A program made the translations under genes and the position numbers. Shown piece after piece: positions 51,974 to 60,159 of a DNA stretch of 64,000 nucleotides (position 1 is its first letter; each line of letters opens with the position of its first letter). The stretch covers positions 1 to 64,000 of the forward strand of contig CAJTEY010000023.1 in assembly GCA_910575775.1 (NCBI GenBank), given 5' to 3'. The notes beneath the pieces are model-generated. The model did not search any database. It saw only the letters and a list, made by a program, of their open reading frames with translations, and was not told the origin of the DNA. Source of the DNA: Lachnospiraceae bacterium. GTDB taxonomy: Bacteria > Bacillota > Clostridia > Lachnospirales > Lachnospiraceae.

Positions 51974-53794
51974 TCATTTCAACACCAGCGCTGAAAATCC
52001 CGGCATCACAGCCTTGCCGTCCTCAAAAAGAATTTCTTCCTCCCCCGTCACCAGCGCGCCGCAGATCTCCGTCTCTGTGCCGATCTGCTTTCCATTCAAT
52101 GTGATCCCGGTCAGATCCAGTTCCTCCGTTTCCGCCCCTGTCACAAACACGAGCAGAAGCTCCGAATCCCCGTAAGTCTTTTTGATGGCGCAGACATTTT
52201 CCTTCGTATCCTCCGCCAGAAAATCCCCAACAAGAACATATTCCGCCTTCCCTCGGGCAATCTCCGGGTTCTGGTTGCGGATCTTAAGAACCTTCTTATA
52301 AAACTGATAGACGGAAAGTTCGTCCTTCTCCTGCTCTTCCAGGCTCTCAAACTTCATCTTCACGTCTTCCATATCCGCCGGGCCGTCGCACATCCCCTCC
52401 GCGTCGGGATCCATGCTCCAATACATTGGCGCCCGCTTGTTCTCGTCCTTGCCGGAGCCTTTCATGCCAAGCTCTTCACCGTAGTAGAGAAAGGCCGAGC
52501 CGCTCATAAACAGATTCATGGCGCCCGCCATCTTCGTCTGCGCGGCAGAGTTTTCCCCCGCATAGTAACCCGCGCTTCTGCCCATATCGTGGTTGGTATA
52601 AAAAGGCGCGTCGATATAATTCGGATTGTAAGCCCCGAACGTCTCCTCCAAAGAACTGACCGCAGCTCCATATTTGGCTGCTGATGAACCGTTCAGCACC
52701 TTGGATATCACGCCGTCCTTGTCCGCAAAAGCAAAGTTGAAAACACTGTCGATGCCGCTCTCATAATAGGGTGCATAGTCCGCCATATCAAGCCATGCTT
52801 CTCCCACAAGATAAGCGTCTGGTTTCTGTTTCTTGACCGTATCAGTCAGCCATGCCAGAAAGTCAATATTGGACTGGGGCGCGCCGGAATAAAACTCTTT
52901 TACCGCATCCAGACGAAAACCGCCCACACCCATGTCCAGCCAGTACTGTGTGATTTTCGCAATCTCTTCCCGCAGGGGTTCACAGTCTAAATTAAGATCC
53001 GGCATCTCCGACCAGAACTGCGCTTCATAATACCAGTCGGTTCCCTCCACGGGACAGTAGCCGCCGCCCTGCTCTCTGGAAAAATGATAGTAGTCAAAAT
53101 AAGGACAGTCCTCTGCGTCCGGCTTTGCACCGTCCAGCTCTTTCAGATACGCACACGCCTCCTGGAACCATAAATTTTGTGAAGAGCTATGGTTCAGCAC
53201 CAGATCCATGATCACCTTGATGCCCCGCCTGTCGCACTCACGAAGCAGCTCCTCAAAGTCCTCCAGCGTGCCGTACGCCTCGTCTATGGCATAATAGTCC
53301 GCCACATCATACTTGTGATATGTCGGAGAAGGGTGCACCGGCATCAGCCAGATCCCGTTGCAGCCCAGATCCGTATCCGTGGCGTCAGCCCCGTCATTGA
53401 TGTAATCCAGCCGGGAAATCAGCCCCTGCAAGTCTCCCACGCCGTCTCCGTCACTGTCGCAGAAGGAGTAGACGAACACCTCATAGTAGGTGCGGTAATT
53501 GTCGTCGATGATCTGCAGCGGATTATCCTCCCACAACTCCGCAGTGGATGTTTCCGCCGCCTGTTCTCCGGCATCACTGCCGTCTGCGGTAGCGCTCTCC
53601 CCCACGGCATCCGTACCCGCATTCGTATCATCCGCCGCGTCTTCTCCATCTGCCGATGAGTCGTCCGTTTCGGATCCCTGCCCCTGCACCGCCGCATCGG
53701 GCAGGTTTCCGCCGTTCTCCGTTCCCCCGCAGCCAGAAAGAGCCAGAACCGCCGCCAATATTCCCGCCACAGCTCTTATATACCTGCTTCTCAA
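51974..53794 (-). CDS. Extracellular GH13 alpha-amylase-type lipoprotein
   Basis: 606 residues. Signal peptide with lipobox LALSGC, then a 60-residue Asp/Ala/Gly-rich linker, then a GH13 barrel. Region I is near VHPSPTYHKYDVADYYAID and region II DLVLNHSS; the nucleophile Asp is in GGFRLDAVK, the acid in YLVGEAW and the third acid in YTNHDMGRS, so all catalytic residues are present. TTG 53794 is chosen: AAAGGAG lies 10 bases upstream and it gives a clean signal peptide, whereas ATG 53818 has no site. It should cut starch or maltodextrins at the cell surface. Confidence 0.92.
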   Translation of the reverse strand: MRSRYIRAVAGILAAVLALSGCGGTENGGNLPDAAVQGQGSETDDSSADGEDAADDTNAGTDAVGESATADGSDAGEQAAETSTAELWEDNPLQIIDDNYRTYYEVFVYSFCDSDGDGVGDLQGLISRLDYINDGADATDTDLGCNGIWLMPVHPSPTYHKYDVADYYAIDEAYGTLEDFEELLRECDRRGIKVIMDLVLNHSSSQNLWFQEACAYLKELDGAKPDAEDCPYFDYYHFSREQGGGYCPVEGTDWYYEAQFWSEMPDLNLDCEPLREEIAKITQYWLDMGVGGFRLDAVKEFYSGAPQSNIDFLAWLTDTVKKQKPDAYLVGEAWLDMADYAPYYESGIDSVFNFAFADKDGVISKVLNGSSAAKYGAAVSSLEETFGAYNPNYIDAPFYTNHDMGRSAGYYAGENSAAQTKMAGAMNLFMSGSAFLYYGEELGMKGSGKDENKRAPMYWSMDPDAEGMCDGPADMEDVKMKFESLEEQEKDELSVYQFYKKVLKIRNQNPEIARGKAEYVLVGDFLAEDTKENVCAIKKTYGDSELLLVFVTGAETEELDLTGITLNGKQIGTETEICGALVTGEEEILFEDGKAVMPGFSALVLK

Positions 53795-54032
53795 TTTTAT
53801 CACTCTCCTTTCCGGCATTTTTTATGATTCATTTTATGTAAACCGTCATCTGTGCCGTATTGCTTCCTTAAATGCTCTCTCCCACCTTTCTGCCGCAAAT
53901 ATTGCTTCTTCCGGCACCCTCCTATATCATACAATCCCCCGCTGAAACAGACAAGAGGCAGATATGACCTTTCCGTCACATCCGCCCCCGTTTAGGACTA
54001 TCTGTATGTCTTAAACTGTCTTCGGTATCTTT

Positions 54033-54503
54033 TTATCTTCCCAGAAAGGAGCCCAGGGTCCTGCCCTTCAATACCATAGCCTTGATACTGATGGTCTGAT
54101 TTTTGCTTCCCACCGCAAAGTCTTTCTCCGTGGCCGCCGCTTTTCCGCAGATGACCACCATTGCCCTGCCTTTTTCTGTGGCGTCCGTCCAGACTATATC
54201 GTACAGATCCGGGTCGACCACCGCGCTGCTCCCCTTATAGTTCCCGAGGAAAGTGAGCTTAAGTTCCGCCTCTTTCGTCCCGCTTACTTTTTTATTGTTG
54301 CTGTAGGTGACCTTATAGTCCACACCCGGTATCAAAATCCTGTCATCCGTATCCTGACCGGTCTCCCCGAGGTACTTCACCACGAGTCCCTCAACCTTCG
54401 TCCCCGACGCCCTGTACTCATAGGCTTTGTCCCTGTCAAAGTCCACTGAGAATTTACTGCTGTCCGTGACCTTGAGCGGGCTGATCCTAAAGCTCTTACT
54501 CAC
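54033..54503 (-). pseudogene. Fragment of a cell-surface beta-sandwich protein
   Basis: 156 residues from GTG 54503. It contains a repeat-like block GVDYKVTYSNNKKVSG and FLGNYKGSSAVVDPD, the style of Ig-like modules found in large secreted clostridial adhesins. There is no signal peptide. The open frame runs on upstream (YARRDHGN) to a TAG without a start, and no proper ribosome site is seen. It is therefore best read as the 3' remnant of a longer gene, though a short real gene is not excluded. Confidence 0.55.
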
Positions 54504-54590
54504 GTTACCGTGATCACGCCTGGCATACTTTGTTCTTTTTCTCGTATACTTTTCGCTCCTTCGGTTTACATAAATCTATTTCTTGGACAG

Positions 54591-54628
54591 AAAAAACATC
54601 CATAACAGGATTCATACTGTTATGGATG
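54591..54628 (-). terminator. Terminator of the ABC importer operon
   Basis: 12-bp perfect stem CATCCATAACAG/CTGTTATGGATG (54597-54608 with 54617-54628), then a six-T run. Confidence 0.93.
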
Positions 54629-54676
54629 CTTTCCAACTAATGATACTGCCTTTTGGGAGTGTAATCTTCTTTTCTC

Positions 54677-55519
54677 TTACCCTTTCACGGAGCCGCCCGT
54701 AATACCCTCCACATAAAACTTCTGCATAATCAGGAACAGAATCGAAATCGGCACGGATATCACCACGCCGCCCGCGCAGAATACGGAGAAATATTTCGCG
54801 ATCATGGACTTGCCCAGCATGTTGAACAGGCCGATCGCCACCGTCCAGTCTGTCGCGATGCCGGAGTTGAGCATCAGCTTCGCGAACACGAAGTCGCCCC
54901 AGGGTATCAGGAAGGAGCTGATAACCGTGTACACGATGATAGGCTTGGACAGCGGAATGATAATCTTAAAGAAAATCTTCGCCTCGGAAGCGCCTTCCAG
55001 TCTGGCCGCCTCACTTAGAGAAACGGAAATCGTGTCCATAAACCCTTTACAGATCAGGAAGCCCAGCCCCGCGCCCGCAGAGTACACGATAATCATACCG
55101 ATATGACTGTTCGTCAGGTTAAACGTCTTTAAGATAAAGTAAATAGCGATCATGGAAAGCACGCCCGGGAACATATTTAAGATAATGCTGAAACTCATCA
55201 ACGACTTTCTGCCCGGGAACCGCAGCTTACTCATGGTATAACTCACCATCAGCACAAGAATGGTCGAAATCACGCAGGTAAAGACCGCAATTACAAAGGT
55301 GTTCATGAACCACTTGTTGTACTGTACGATGGAGTCCGAACGCAGGAATAACTGTGCGTAGTTGTCGAGCGTCCACGTCTCCGGGAAGAAGTGTGAGGTG
55401 TTGATTCCCTTATATCCGCTAAACGAGGTAACAAACAGCCAGAGAATCGGTATCAGCCAAATCACAGCCAGGAGAAACAGAACAACGTGTCTTAAAATAG
55501 CCTGAATCGTCTTTTTCAT
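54677..55519 (-). CDS. ABC sugar permease, MalG/GanQ type
   Basis: 280 residues, six membrane helices. The EAA loop for the ATPase is EAARLEGASEAKIFFKIIIP. The C-terminus VEGITGGSVKG is the common ending of MalG-type subunits. The start overlaps the malF-type stop by one base, so translation is coupled. The ATPase (MsmX/MalK type) is not in the window, as in many clostridia that share one ATPase. Confidence 0.93.
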   Translation of the reverse strand: MKKTIQAILRHVVLFLLAVIWLIPILWLFVTSFSGYKGINTSHFFPETWTLDNYAQLFLRSDSIVQYNKWFMNTFVIAVFTCVISTILVLMVSYTMSKLRFPGRKSLMSFSIILNMFPGVLSMIAIYFILKTFNLTNSHIGMIIVYSAGAGLGFLICKGFMDTISVSLSEAARLEGASEAKIFFKIIIPLSKPIIVYTVISSFLIPWGDFVFAKLMLNSGIATDWTVAIGLFNMLGKSMIAKYFSVFCAGGVVISVPISILFLIMQKFYVEGITGGSVKG

Positions 55520-56946
55520 TATTGAAATTCCTCCTCCTTATCTCCCTTGATTGTTCTTGTAAAGGTAACCAGCGTAAACGCCGCGCAGATGATAAATACG
55601 ACAATACCGATCACGGATGCCATCTTATAGTTGTAATACTCGTTTGTCAGCCGGAACAGCCATGTCACCAGCAGATCAATCTCCTTCGCGTTGGAGTTTG
55701 CCAGAAGCTGGTCGCTTGTGACATACACATCCTGCGTCAGCAGATAAATCACATTGAAGTTGTTGATATTCTTGACAAAGTCCGTAATCAGACTCGGTCC
55801 GGTTACAAAAAGCATGTACGGCATTGTGATTTTCACAAAGATCTGTAAAGGATTCGCGCCGTCGATTCTCGCGCTCTCAATCTGATCCTCGGGAATGTTC
55901 ATCAGCACGCCCGTTGCTATCAGCATCTGGTACGGAATGCCGACCCAGATATTGATAATAACGATCATCACCTTCGCCCAGCCCGGATTGGTCAGGAACG
56001 GGATATAACTCAGATTCGCGGGAACAAGTCCCACATTCTTAAGAAAATCCGTAATACCGATGTTCGTGCAGAAGGTATTGACGATACCGCTGTCTGCGAA
56101 GAAGTTTCTCACCAGAAGCAGCGTCACGAACTGCGGCACCGCGATGGCGATGATAAAGAGCGTTCTCCACATCTTCGGCAGCTTCGTCTTCTTATTATTG
56201 ATAAACTTGGCGAGCAGGATGCCACCGATATAAGTTGTAAAGGTAGCGAGCACTGCCCACTCCAGTGTCCAAGTTAATACTTTCTTAAAGGAATACCCAA
56301 AAGTCACTGTCACGGAATCCGTAAACAGGCTCTTAAAGTTTGACCAGCCAACCCATGTGAACAGAGAGCTGGGCGGCATATGCTGCTGGTCATAATTGGT
56401 AAATGCCACCGCCACCAGTACCAGAATCGGCAGAATATTCATCAGAACGATACCGATTGTCGGCAGGGTAAGCAGCGTAATATGAAATTTTTCGTTAAAC
56501 AACGCCTGCACATCTTCCTTAAAGGTATTGATGTGCTCCCCGTTTTCTTTCTGAACCTGCAGGCGGTAAACCGCTTTCATGTTTGCGATCCAGAACAAAA
56601 CAAATACAAGAATAAGGAACAGTGCCATAATGGAATTCAACAGAATCAGAAAAGAATTATCATAATCATTGACCGTGCTGGTCATGGTCAGAGGGTCAAA
56701 CACCTGCTCAAACTGCACTGTGCCGAGCGTTCCAAACTTAGCAAGGTTTGGAGCCGCATAGCCGACGCACAGCACGGCAAACAGCGCTTCCACCAAAAAC
56801 ATGATAATACCATTCATTACCTGTTTTCTCGCAAAATAACCCGCGCCCATCAGAACCGCCGACAGCTTAACCCACACATCTCCCCTGACAAAGGCAATTC
56901 CAATATTTTTAAAATAATTACCTATCGCATTTAATGCCTTCTTCAT
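55519..56946 (-). CDS. ABC sugar permease, MalF/GanP type
   Basis: 475 residues with an extended N-terminal membrane region (about eight helices) as in MalF. EAA-type loop: QIESARIDGANPLQIFVKITMP. ATG 56946 has GGAGG upstream, while the ATG at 56958 has none. It forms the importer with the MalG-type subunit and the lipoprotein encoded upstream. Confidence 0.93.
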   Translation of the reverse strand: MKKALNAIGNYFKNIGIAFVRGDVWVKLSAVLMGAGYFARKQVMNGIIMFLVEALFAVLCVGYAAPNLAKFGTLGTVQFEQVFDPLTMTSTVNDYDNSFLILLNSIMALFLILVFVLFWIANMKAVYRLQVQKENGEHINTFKEDVQALFNEKFHITLLTLPTIGIVLMNILPILVLVAVAFTNYDQQHMPPSSLFTWVGWSNFKSLFTDSVTVTFGYSFKKVLTWTLEWAVLATFTTYIGGILLAKFINNKKTKLPKMWRTLFIIAIAVPQFVTLLLVRNFFADSGIVNTFCTNIGITDFLKNVGLVPANLSYIPFLTNPGWAKVMIVIINIWVGIPYQMLIATGVLMNIPEDQIESARIDGANPLQIFVKITMPYMLFVTGPSLITDFVKNINNFNVIYLLTQDVYVTSDQLLANSNAKEIDLLVTWLFRLTNEYYNYKMASVIGIVVFIICAAFTLVTFTRTIKGDKEEEFQ

Positions 56947-56984
56947 ATGAACCTCCATGCCAGAAGTAACCTTCTCTTTTTAAA

Positions 56985-57110
56985 AGAGGGCGAGTGAACA
57001 CCACTCACCCTCTCTGTTTTTGAATTTGCAAAGCAAATCTCGCGGAGTTAAATCTTCCGTTTCTCCGAACCAAGGCTGCGAAGCAGTCCTCGCAGTTGAG
57101 CTTTGCTCAA
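56985..57110 (-). other. Hairpin cluster between binding protein and permease genes
   Basis: A 12-bp stem with one mismatch (56985-56996 with 57002-57013), plus ATTTGC/GCAAAT (57024-57038) and TTGAGC/GCTCAA (57096-57110). This is the usual pattern that lets the binding-protein mRNA accumulate above the permease mRNA. Confidence 0.6.
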
Positions 57111-57114
57111 TTTG

Positions 57115-58479
57115 TTATTCGACGGGCGCCGTGATACCCTCTACCGTCGTATCCAGAAGCTCCTGCAGATCGGTTCCGTCAGGATTGTCGGATGCCAGAA
57201 TCTGTCCAAGCGTCTCAGCGGGAGACCAGAAGTTGCCACCTACACGCTGAGGGGTAGCATATGCTGCCTGCGCTGCCAGAGCGGAGATCGCCGGATTTGC
57301 CTGTACCGCATCGGAAGATGCTGCCGCAAGGTTGGAAGGGCCAAGGCCTCTTGCTTCAAATCTTGCTGTCTGTGCTGCCTCATTGGTTAAGAACTCTGCC
57401 AGAAGCATTGACCAGCCCACATTAGCGGAGTGCGGATTTACGCCAACCAGCTTATAACCGGAGTACGAAGACATCTGGCAGTCCTTGCCGCCTGCCTTGA
57501 AGGTAGGAAGCTTGGTTGCCGCATAGTTGTCTCCCCATGCTTCTGCTGCCGTCTCTGCCCTCCATGTGCCGTTTACGCATGCTGCCACATTGCCCTCTGC
57601 AATCTGGGTAGCCATATCCTCATCATTCATATCTACGAGCACGTTGGAAGCCGTCAGATCAAGAATCGCCTGCGCTACATCCGTACCGCCTGCCGCATTC
57701 CATGTACATGTGTTGGTAAGACCGTCATCGTTCAGTGTCAGCTCAAGGCCTGCGCCCTGGAAGAACGCATAAATATACCAGCCGTTTGAAATATCCATCG
57801 CAATCTTCTTGCCTGCAGCACCTGCTACCTCAACCATCTTCTCCAAGGACTGTACATCGCTCTCGGAGAATACAGAAGAGTCATAGAACATAAAGTAACC
57901 GTTGTCAGCCGTCATCGGATAAGCGTATACCTTTCCGTCCACAGCAGCCGCCTCCACAGCGCCGGTTGCATTCTCATTTACCACATCGAAGGTGTAGTTT
58001 GCTGCTACCTCCTGCAGCGCGCCAGCCTTTACCAGCTCGTTGATCTGATCATCTGCAAATGAATACACGTCCGCTGCCGCCTCTACGTCCGTCAGAACCG
58101 TATCCTTCGCGGTAGACTCGCTCTCTGCACCAAGGGTAATATCAAAAGTTACGTCAGGATATGACGCTTTGAACTCGTCCAGCAGCTTGGTCGTGAGATC
58201 CTGATCTTCCTCGGAAGCCCATACCTTAAGTGTTACCGTACCTGTCGTTGCCGCAATCAGGTTTGCAATCGGGTCTGTTCCCTCTGCCGCTGCTGCGGGA
58301 GCCTCTACCGCCGGAGCCTCCTCTGCTGCCGGAGCGTCCGCTGCAGGTTCCTCAGCCGCAGGCGCTTCCGCTGCCGGAGCTTCTGCCGCAGGCGTCTCAG
58401 CCGCACCGCCGCCACAGCCTGTCAGACAGCCGACTGTCATCGCTGTTGCCAGAATTGTTGCCAATACTTTCTTTTTCAT
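57115..58479 (-). CDS. ABC sugar-binding lipoprotein, MalE/GanS type
   Basis: 454 residues. Lipobox VGCLTGCGGG, then a 45-residue Ala/Pro/Glu linker made of APAAEE-like repeats, then the class I binding fold (VTLKVWASEEDQDLTTKLLD, YAYPMTADNGYFMFYDSS, CVNGTWRAET). It captures oligosaccharides for the two permeases. The neighbouring GH53 galactanase speaks for galacto-oligosaccharides, the GH13 enzyme for maltodextrins; sequence alone does not decide. Confidence 0.92.
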   Translation of the reverse strand: MKKKVLATILATAMTVGCLTGCGGGAAETPAAEAPAAEAPAAEEPAADAPAAEEAPAVEAPAAAAEGTDPIANLIAATTGTVTLKVWASEEDQDLTTKLLDEFKASYPDVTFDITLGAESESTAKDTVLTDVEAAADVYSFADDQINELVKAGALQEVAANYTFDVVNENATGAVEAAAVDGKVYAYPMTADNGYFMFYDSSVFSESDVQSLEKMVEVAGAAGKKIAMDISNGWYIYAFFQGAGLELTLNDDGLTNTCTWNAAGGTDVAQAILDLTASNVLVDMNDEDMATQIAEGNVAACVNGTWRAETAAEAWGDNYAATKLPTFKAGGKDCQMSSYSGYKLVGVNPHSANVGWSMLLAEFLTNEAAQTARFEARGLGPSNLAAASSDAVQANPAISALAAQAAYATPQRVGGNFWSPAETLGQILASDNPDGTDLQELLDTTVEGITAPVE

Positions 58480-58644
58480 AAACTTACCTCTCTCCTTTCG
58501 ACTTACTAAAAGTCATTTTTTGATTGTATACAAAATGCAGAACCGTAGTATGAATTATCGTAATTCCGCATTTGTTACCGCTGTTCACCGTCTATTCACC
58601 CGTCCCTCCCGGAGCGCTTCGCCCGTGTGGCAGTCAGGGTTTTT

Positions 58645-58701
58645 ATTTCCTAACATATTAGGAAATAGAGAAAGGACTAGTCCTTTCTGCGAAAATTTCG
58701 C
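58645..58701. promoter_or_regulatory. Three adjacent palindromes in the binding-protein leader
   Basis: ATTTCCTAA/TTAGGAAAT (58645-58666), a perfect 20-base palindrome centred between 58678 and 58679 (58669-58688), and GCGAAA/TTTCGC (58689-58701). They lie 165-220 bases upstream of the start codon, either as operators or as RNA hairpins. Confidence 0.6.
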
Positions 58702-58742
58702 ACCGTGTTCACGTTAAATTTACCATTATTTGATCCCCCCCT

Positions 58743-58770
58743 GTCAATACGGAAAACGTTTTTTTGACAT
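58743..58770 (-). promoter_or_regulatory. LacI-type operator-like palindrome and -35 box
   Basis: AAAACGTTTT (58753-58762) is flanked by TGTCAA (58743-58748) and TTGACA (58764-58769). On the minus strand TTGACA at 58743-58748 can be the -35 of the binding-protein promoter; the -10 is unclear. The central CG fits LacI-family operators, and a LacI-type gene lies at 63119. Confidence 0.5.
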
Positions 58771-58788
58771 AAAGGGCGTATTTATCGC

Positions 58789-59919
58789 TTATACGACCGC
58801 ATCTGCCGGAAGGTAATCGCGGATCACTTCCAATGCCGGCAGGGCTTGACCATCATAGTCGAACAACGCCTGATTTGCCCACTCATTGCCGCCGGGCCCC
58901 TTTTCTTCTATATATTCCAAGGCCTCCTCATTGGCCCAGCCCGATCCCGGCACAGGAATCCAGGCCGGCTCCCAATAGAAAAATCCCCGGCATTTCTTTC
59001 CCGGCACCTGATCAATCACCGCAAACAGCGCCCTCATAAAATCCGCCTGTCCTTGCTTCGACATGGGAAACTGCAGTTTTTCCACCAACGACGGCTTTGT
59101 GGCGTAGCCCTTGCGCTCATCCGCCGCCAGTTTCTCATAAGAGCCGTAGTCCTCCATCGTAAAGCCCATAGAGACCTCCGCGATCACCAGCTCCTTGCCG
59201 TAACGCACAGCCAGATCGTTCATATTTTTCCGCAGGTCTTCCAGACTGCCATGCCAGAACGGATAGTAAGAAAGTCCGATGATCTGAAAATCCTCCCCCC
59301 TCTCCATATAATGATCAAACCAGTCACGGTACATCGGCGCATTGCCGCCGTTGTCCAGGTGGATCATTACCGGCATGTCCGAATCAAGGGAGCGCACCGC
59401 CCGGATGCCCGCGCTGACAAACTGCGCCAGATTGTCATAATTGCCGCATTCCGCCAGCTTTCCAGACGGCCAGAGCATCCCGTTGGTGAGCTCATTGCCG
59501 ATCTGAATCAGATCCGGGTAAGCCCCCGCATTCTGCAGGGTTAACAGCGTATCTCTCGTATAGTCATAGACTGCTTCAGTCAATTGTGCCGCATCCATCC
59601 CGCGCCACGCCTTGGGCACCCGCTGTTTACCAGGATCCGCCCAGAAATCACTGTAGTGCATACAGAGCAGCACTTCCATCCTGTGCGACTTCGCCCGCTT
59701 CGCCAGCTCAATGACCGTGGACAGATCGTTCGTACCCGCCCCGTAAGGCGTGCCGTCCTCCGCGTAAGGATCGTTCCACAGGCGGAGCCTGACCGCATTC
59801 GTCCCGCTGCTTTTCAGGATTTCAAACACGTCCTTCTCTTCTCCGTGGTCATAAAATTTTCCGCCGAGGCTCTCCACTTCTTTGATGGTGGAGAGGTCCA
59901 TGCCCTTGTAAAACTTCAT
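58789..59919 (-). CDS. GH53 endo-beta-1,4-galactanase, intracellular form
   Basis: 376 residues, no signal peptide. Hydrolyses beta-1,4-galactan or its imported oligomers. The acid/base Glu is in IQIGNELTNGMLWP and the nucleophile Glu in VIAEVSMGF, both matching GH53, along with NAVRLRLWNDPY near the N-terminus and the aromatic MHYSDFWADPGKQ. Lack of a signal peptide suggests that it acts on oligomers after import. It is the last gene of an operon with the zinc-ribbon protein and the 612-residue protein. Confidence 0.92.
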   Translation of the reverse strand: MKFYKGMDLSTIKEVESLGGKFYDHGEEKDVFEILKSSGTNAVRLRLWNDPYAEDGTPYGAGTNDLSTVIELAKRAKSHRMEVLLCMHYSDFWADPGKQRVPKAWRGMDAAQLTEAVYDYTRDTLLTLQNAGAYPDLIQIGNELTNGMLWPSGKLAECGNYDNLAQFVSAGIRAVRSLDSDMPVMIHLDNGGNAPMYRDWFDHYMERGEDFQIIGLSYYPFWHGSLEDLRKNMNDLAVRYGKELVIAEVSMGFTMEDYGSYEKLAADERKGYATKPSLVEKLQFPMSKQGQADFMRALFAVIDQVPGKKCRGFFYWEPAWIPVPGSGWANEEALEYIEEKGPGGNEWANQALFDYDGQALPALEVIRDYLPADAVV

Positions 59920-59940
59920 ATTTTGTCTTCCTTTTTTCTA

Positions 59941-60159
59941 TTAATCAAAATCAAATTTTGTAAACCGCTTCATCGCATCCTTATAACGGAACCGCACAAG
60001 CTCGTTCTTTGCGAGCACATCCTCCTCCGTCCCCACATACTGACAGCGGATGCAATGGTATTCTTTCATGTCCTTGTCATAAAACATATCAATATCCAAG
60101 TCTCTCATAAAGCAGGAGGGACACCTGTAATTTAATTTGCCTTTGCCAGATTGAGCCAT
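59941..60159 (-). CDS. Small zinc-ribbon protein
   Basis: 72 residues with CPSC and CIRC pairs (LNYRCPSCFMRDLDIDMFYD, EYHCIRCQYVGTEEDVL). It overlaps the end of the 612-residue gene by 28 bases and lies 21 bases before the GH53 gene, so it belongs to the same transcript. Function unknown. Confidence 0.8.
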   Translation of the reverse strand: MAQSGKGKLNYRCPSCFMRDLDIDMFYDKDMKEYHCIRCQYVGTEEDVLAKNELVRFRYKDAMKRFTKFDFD

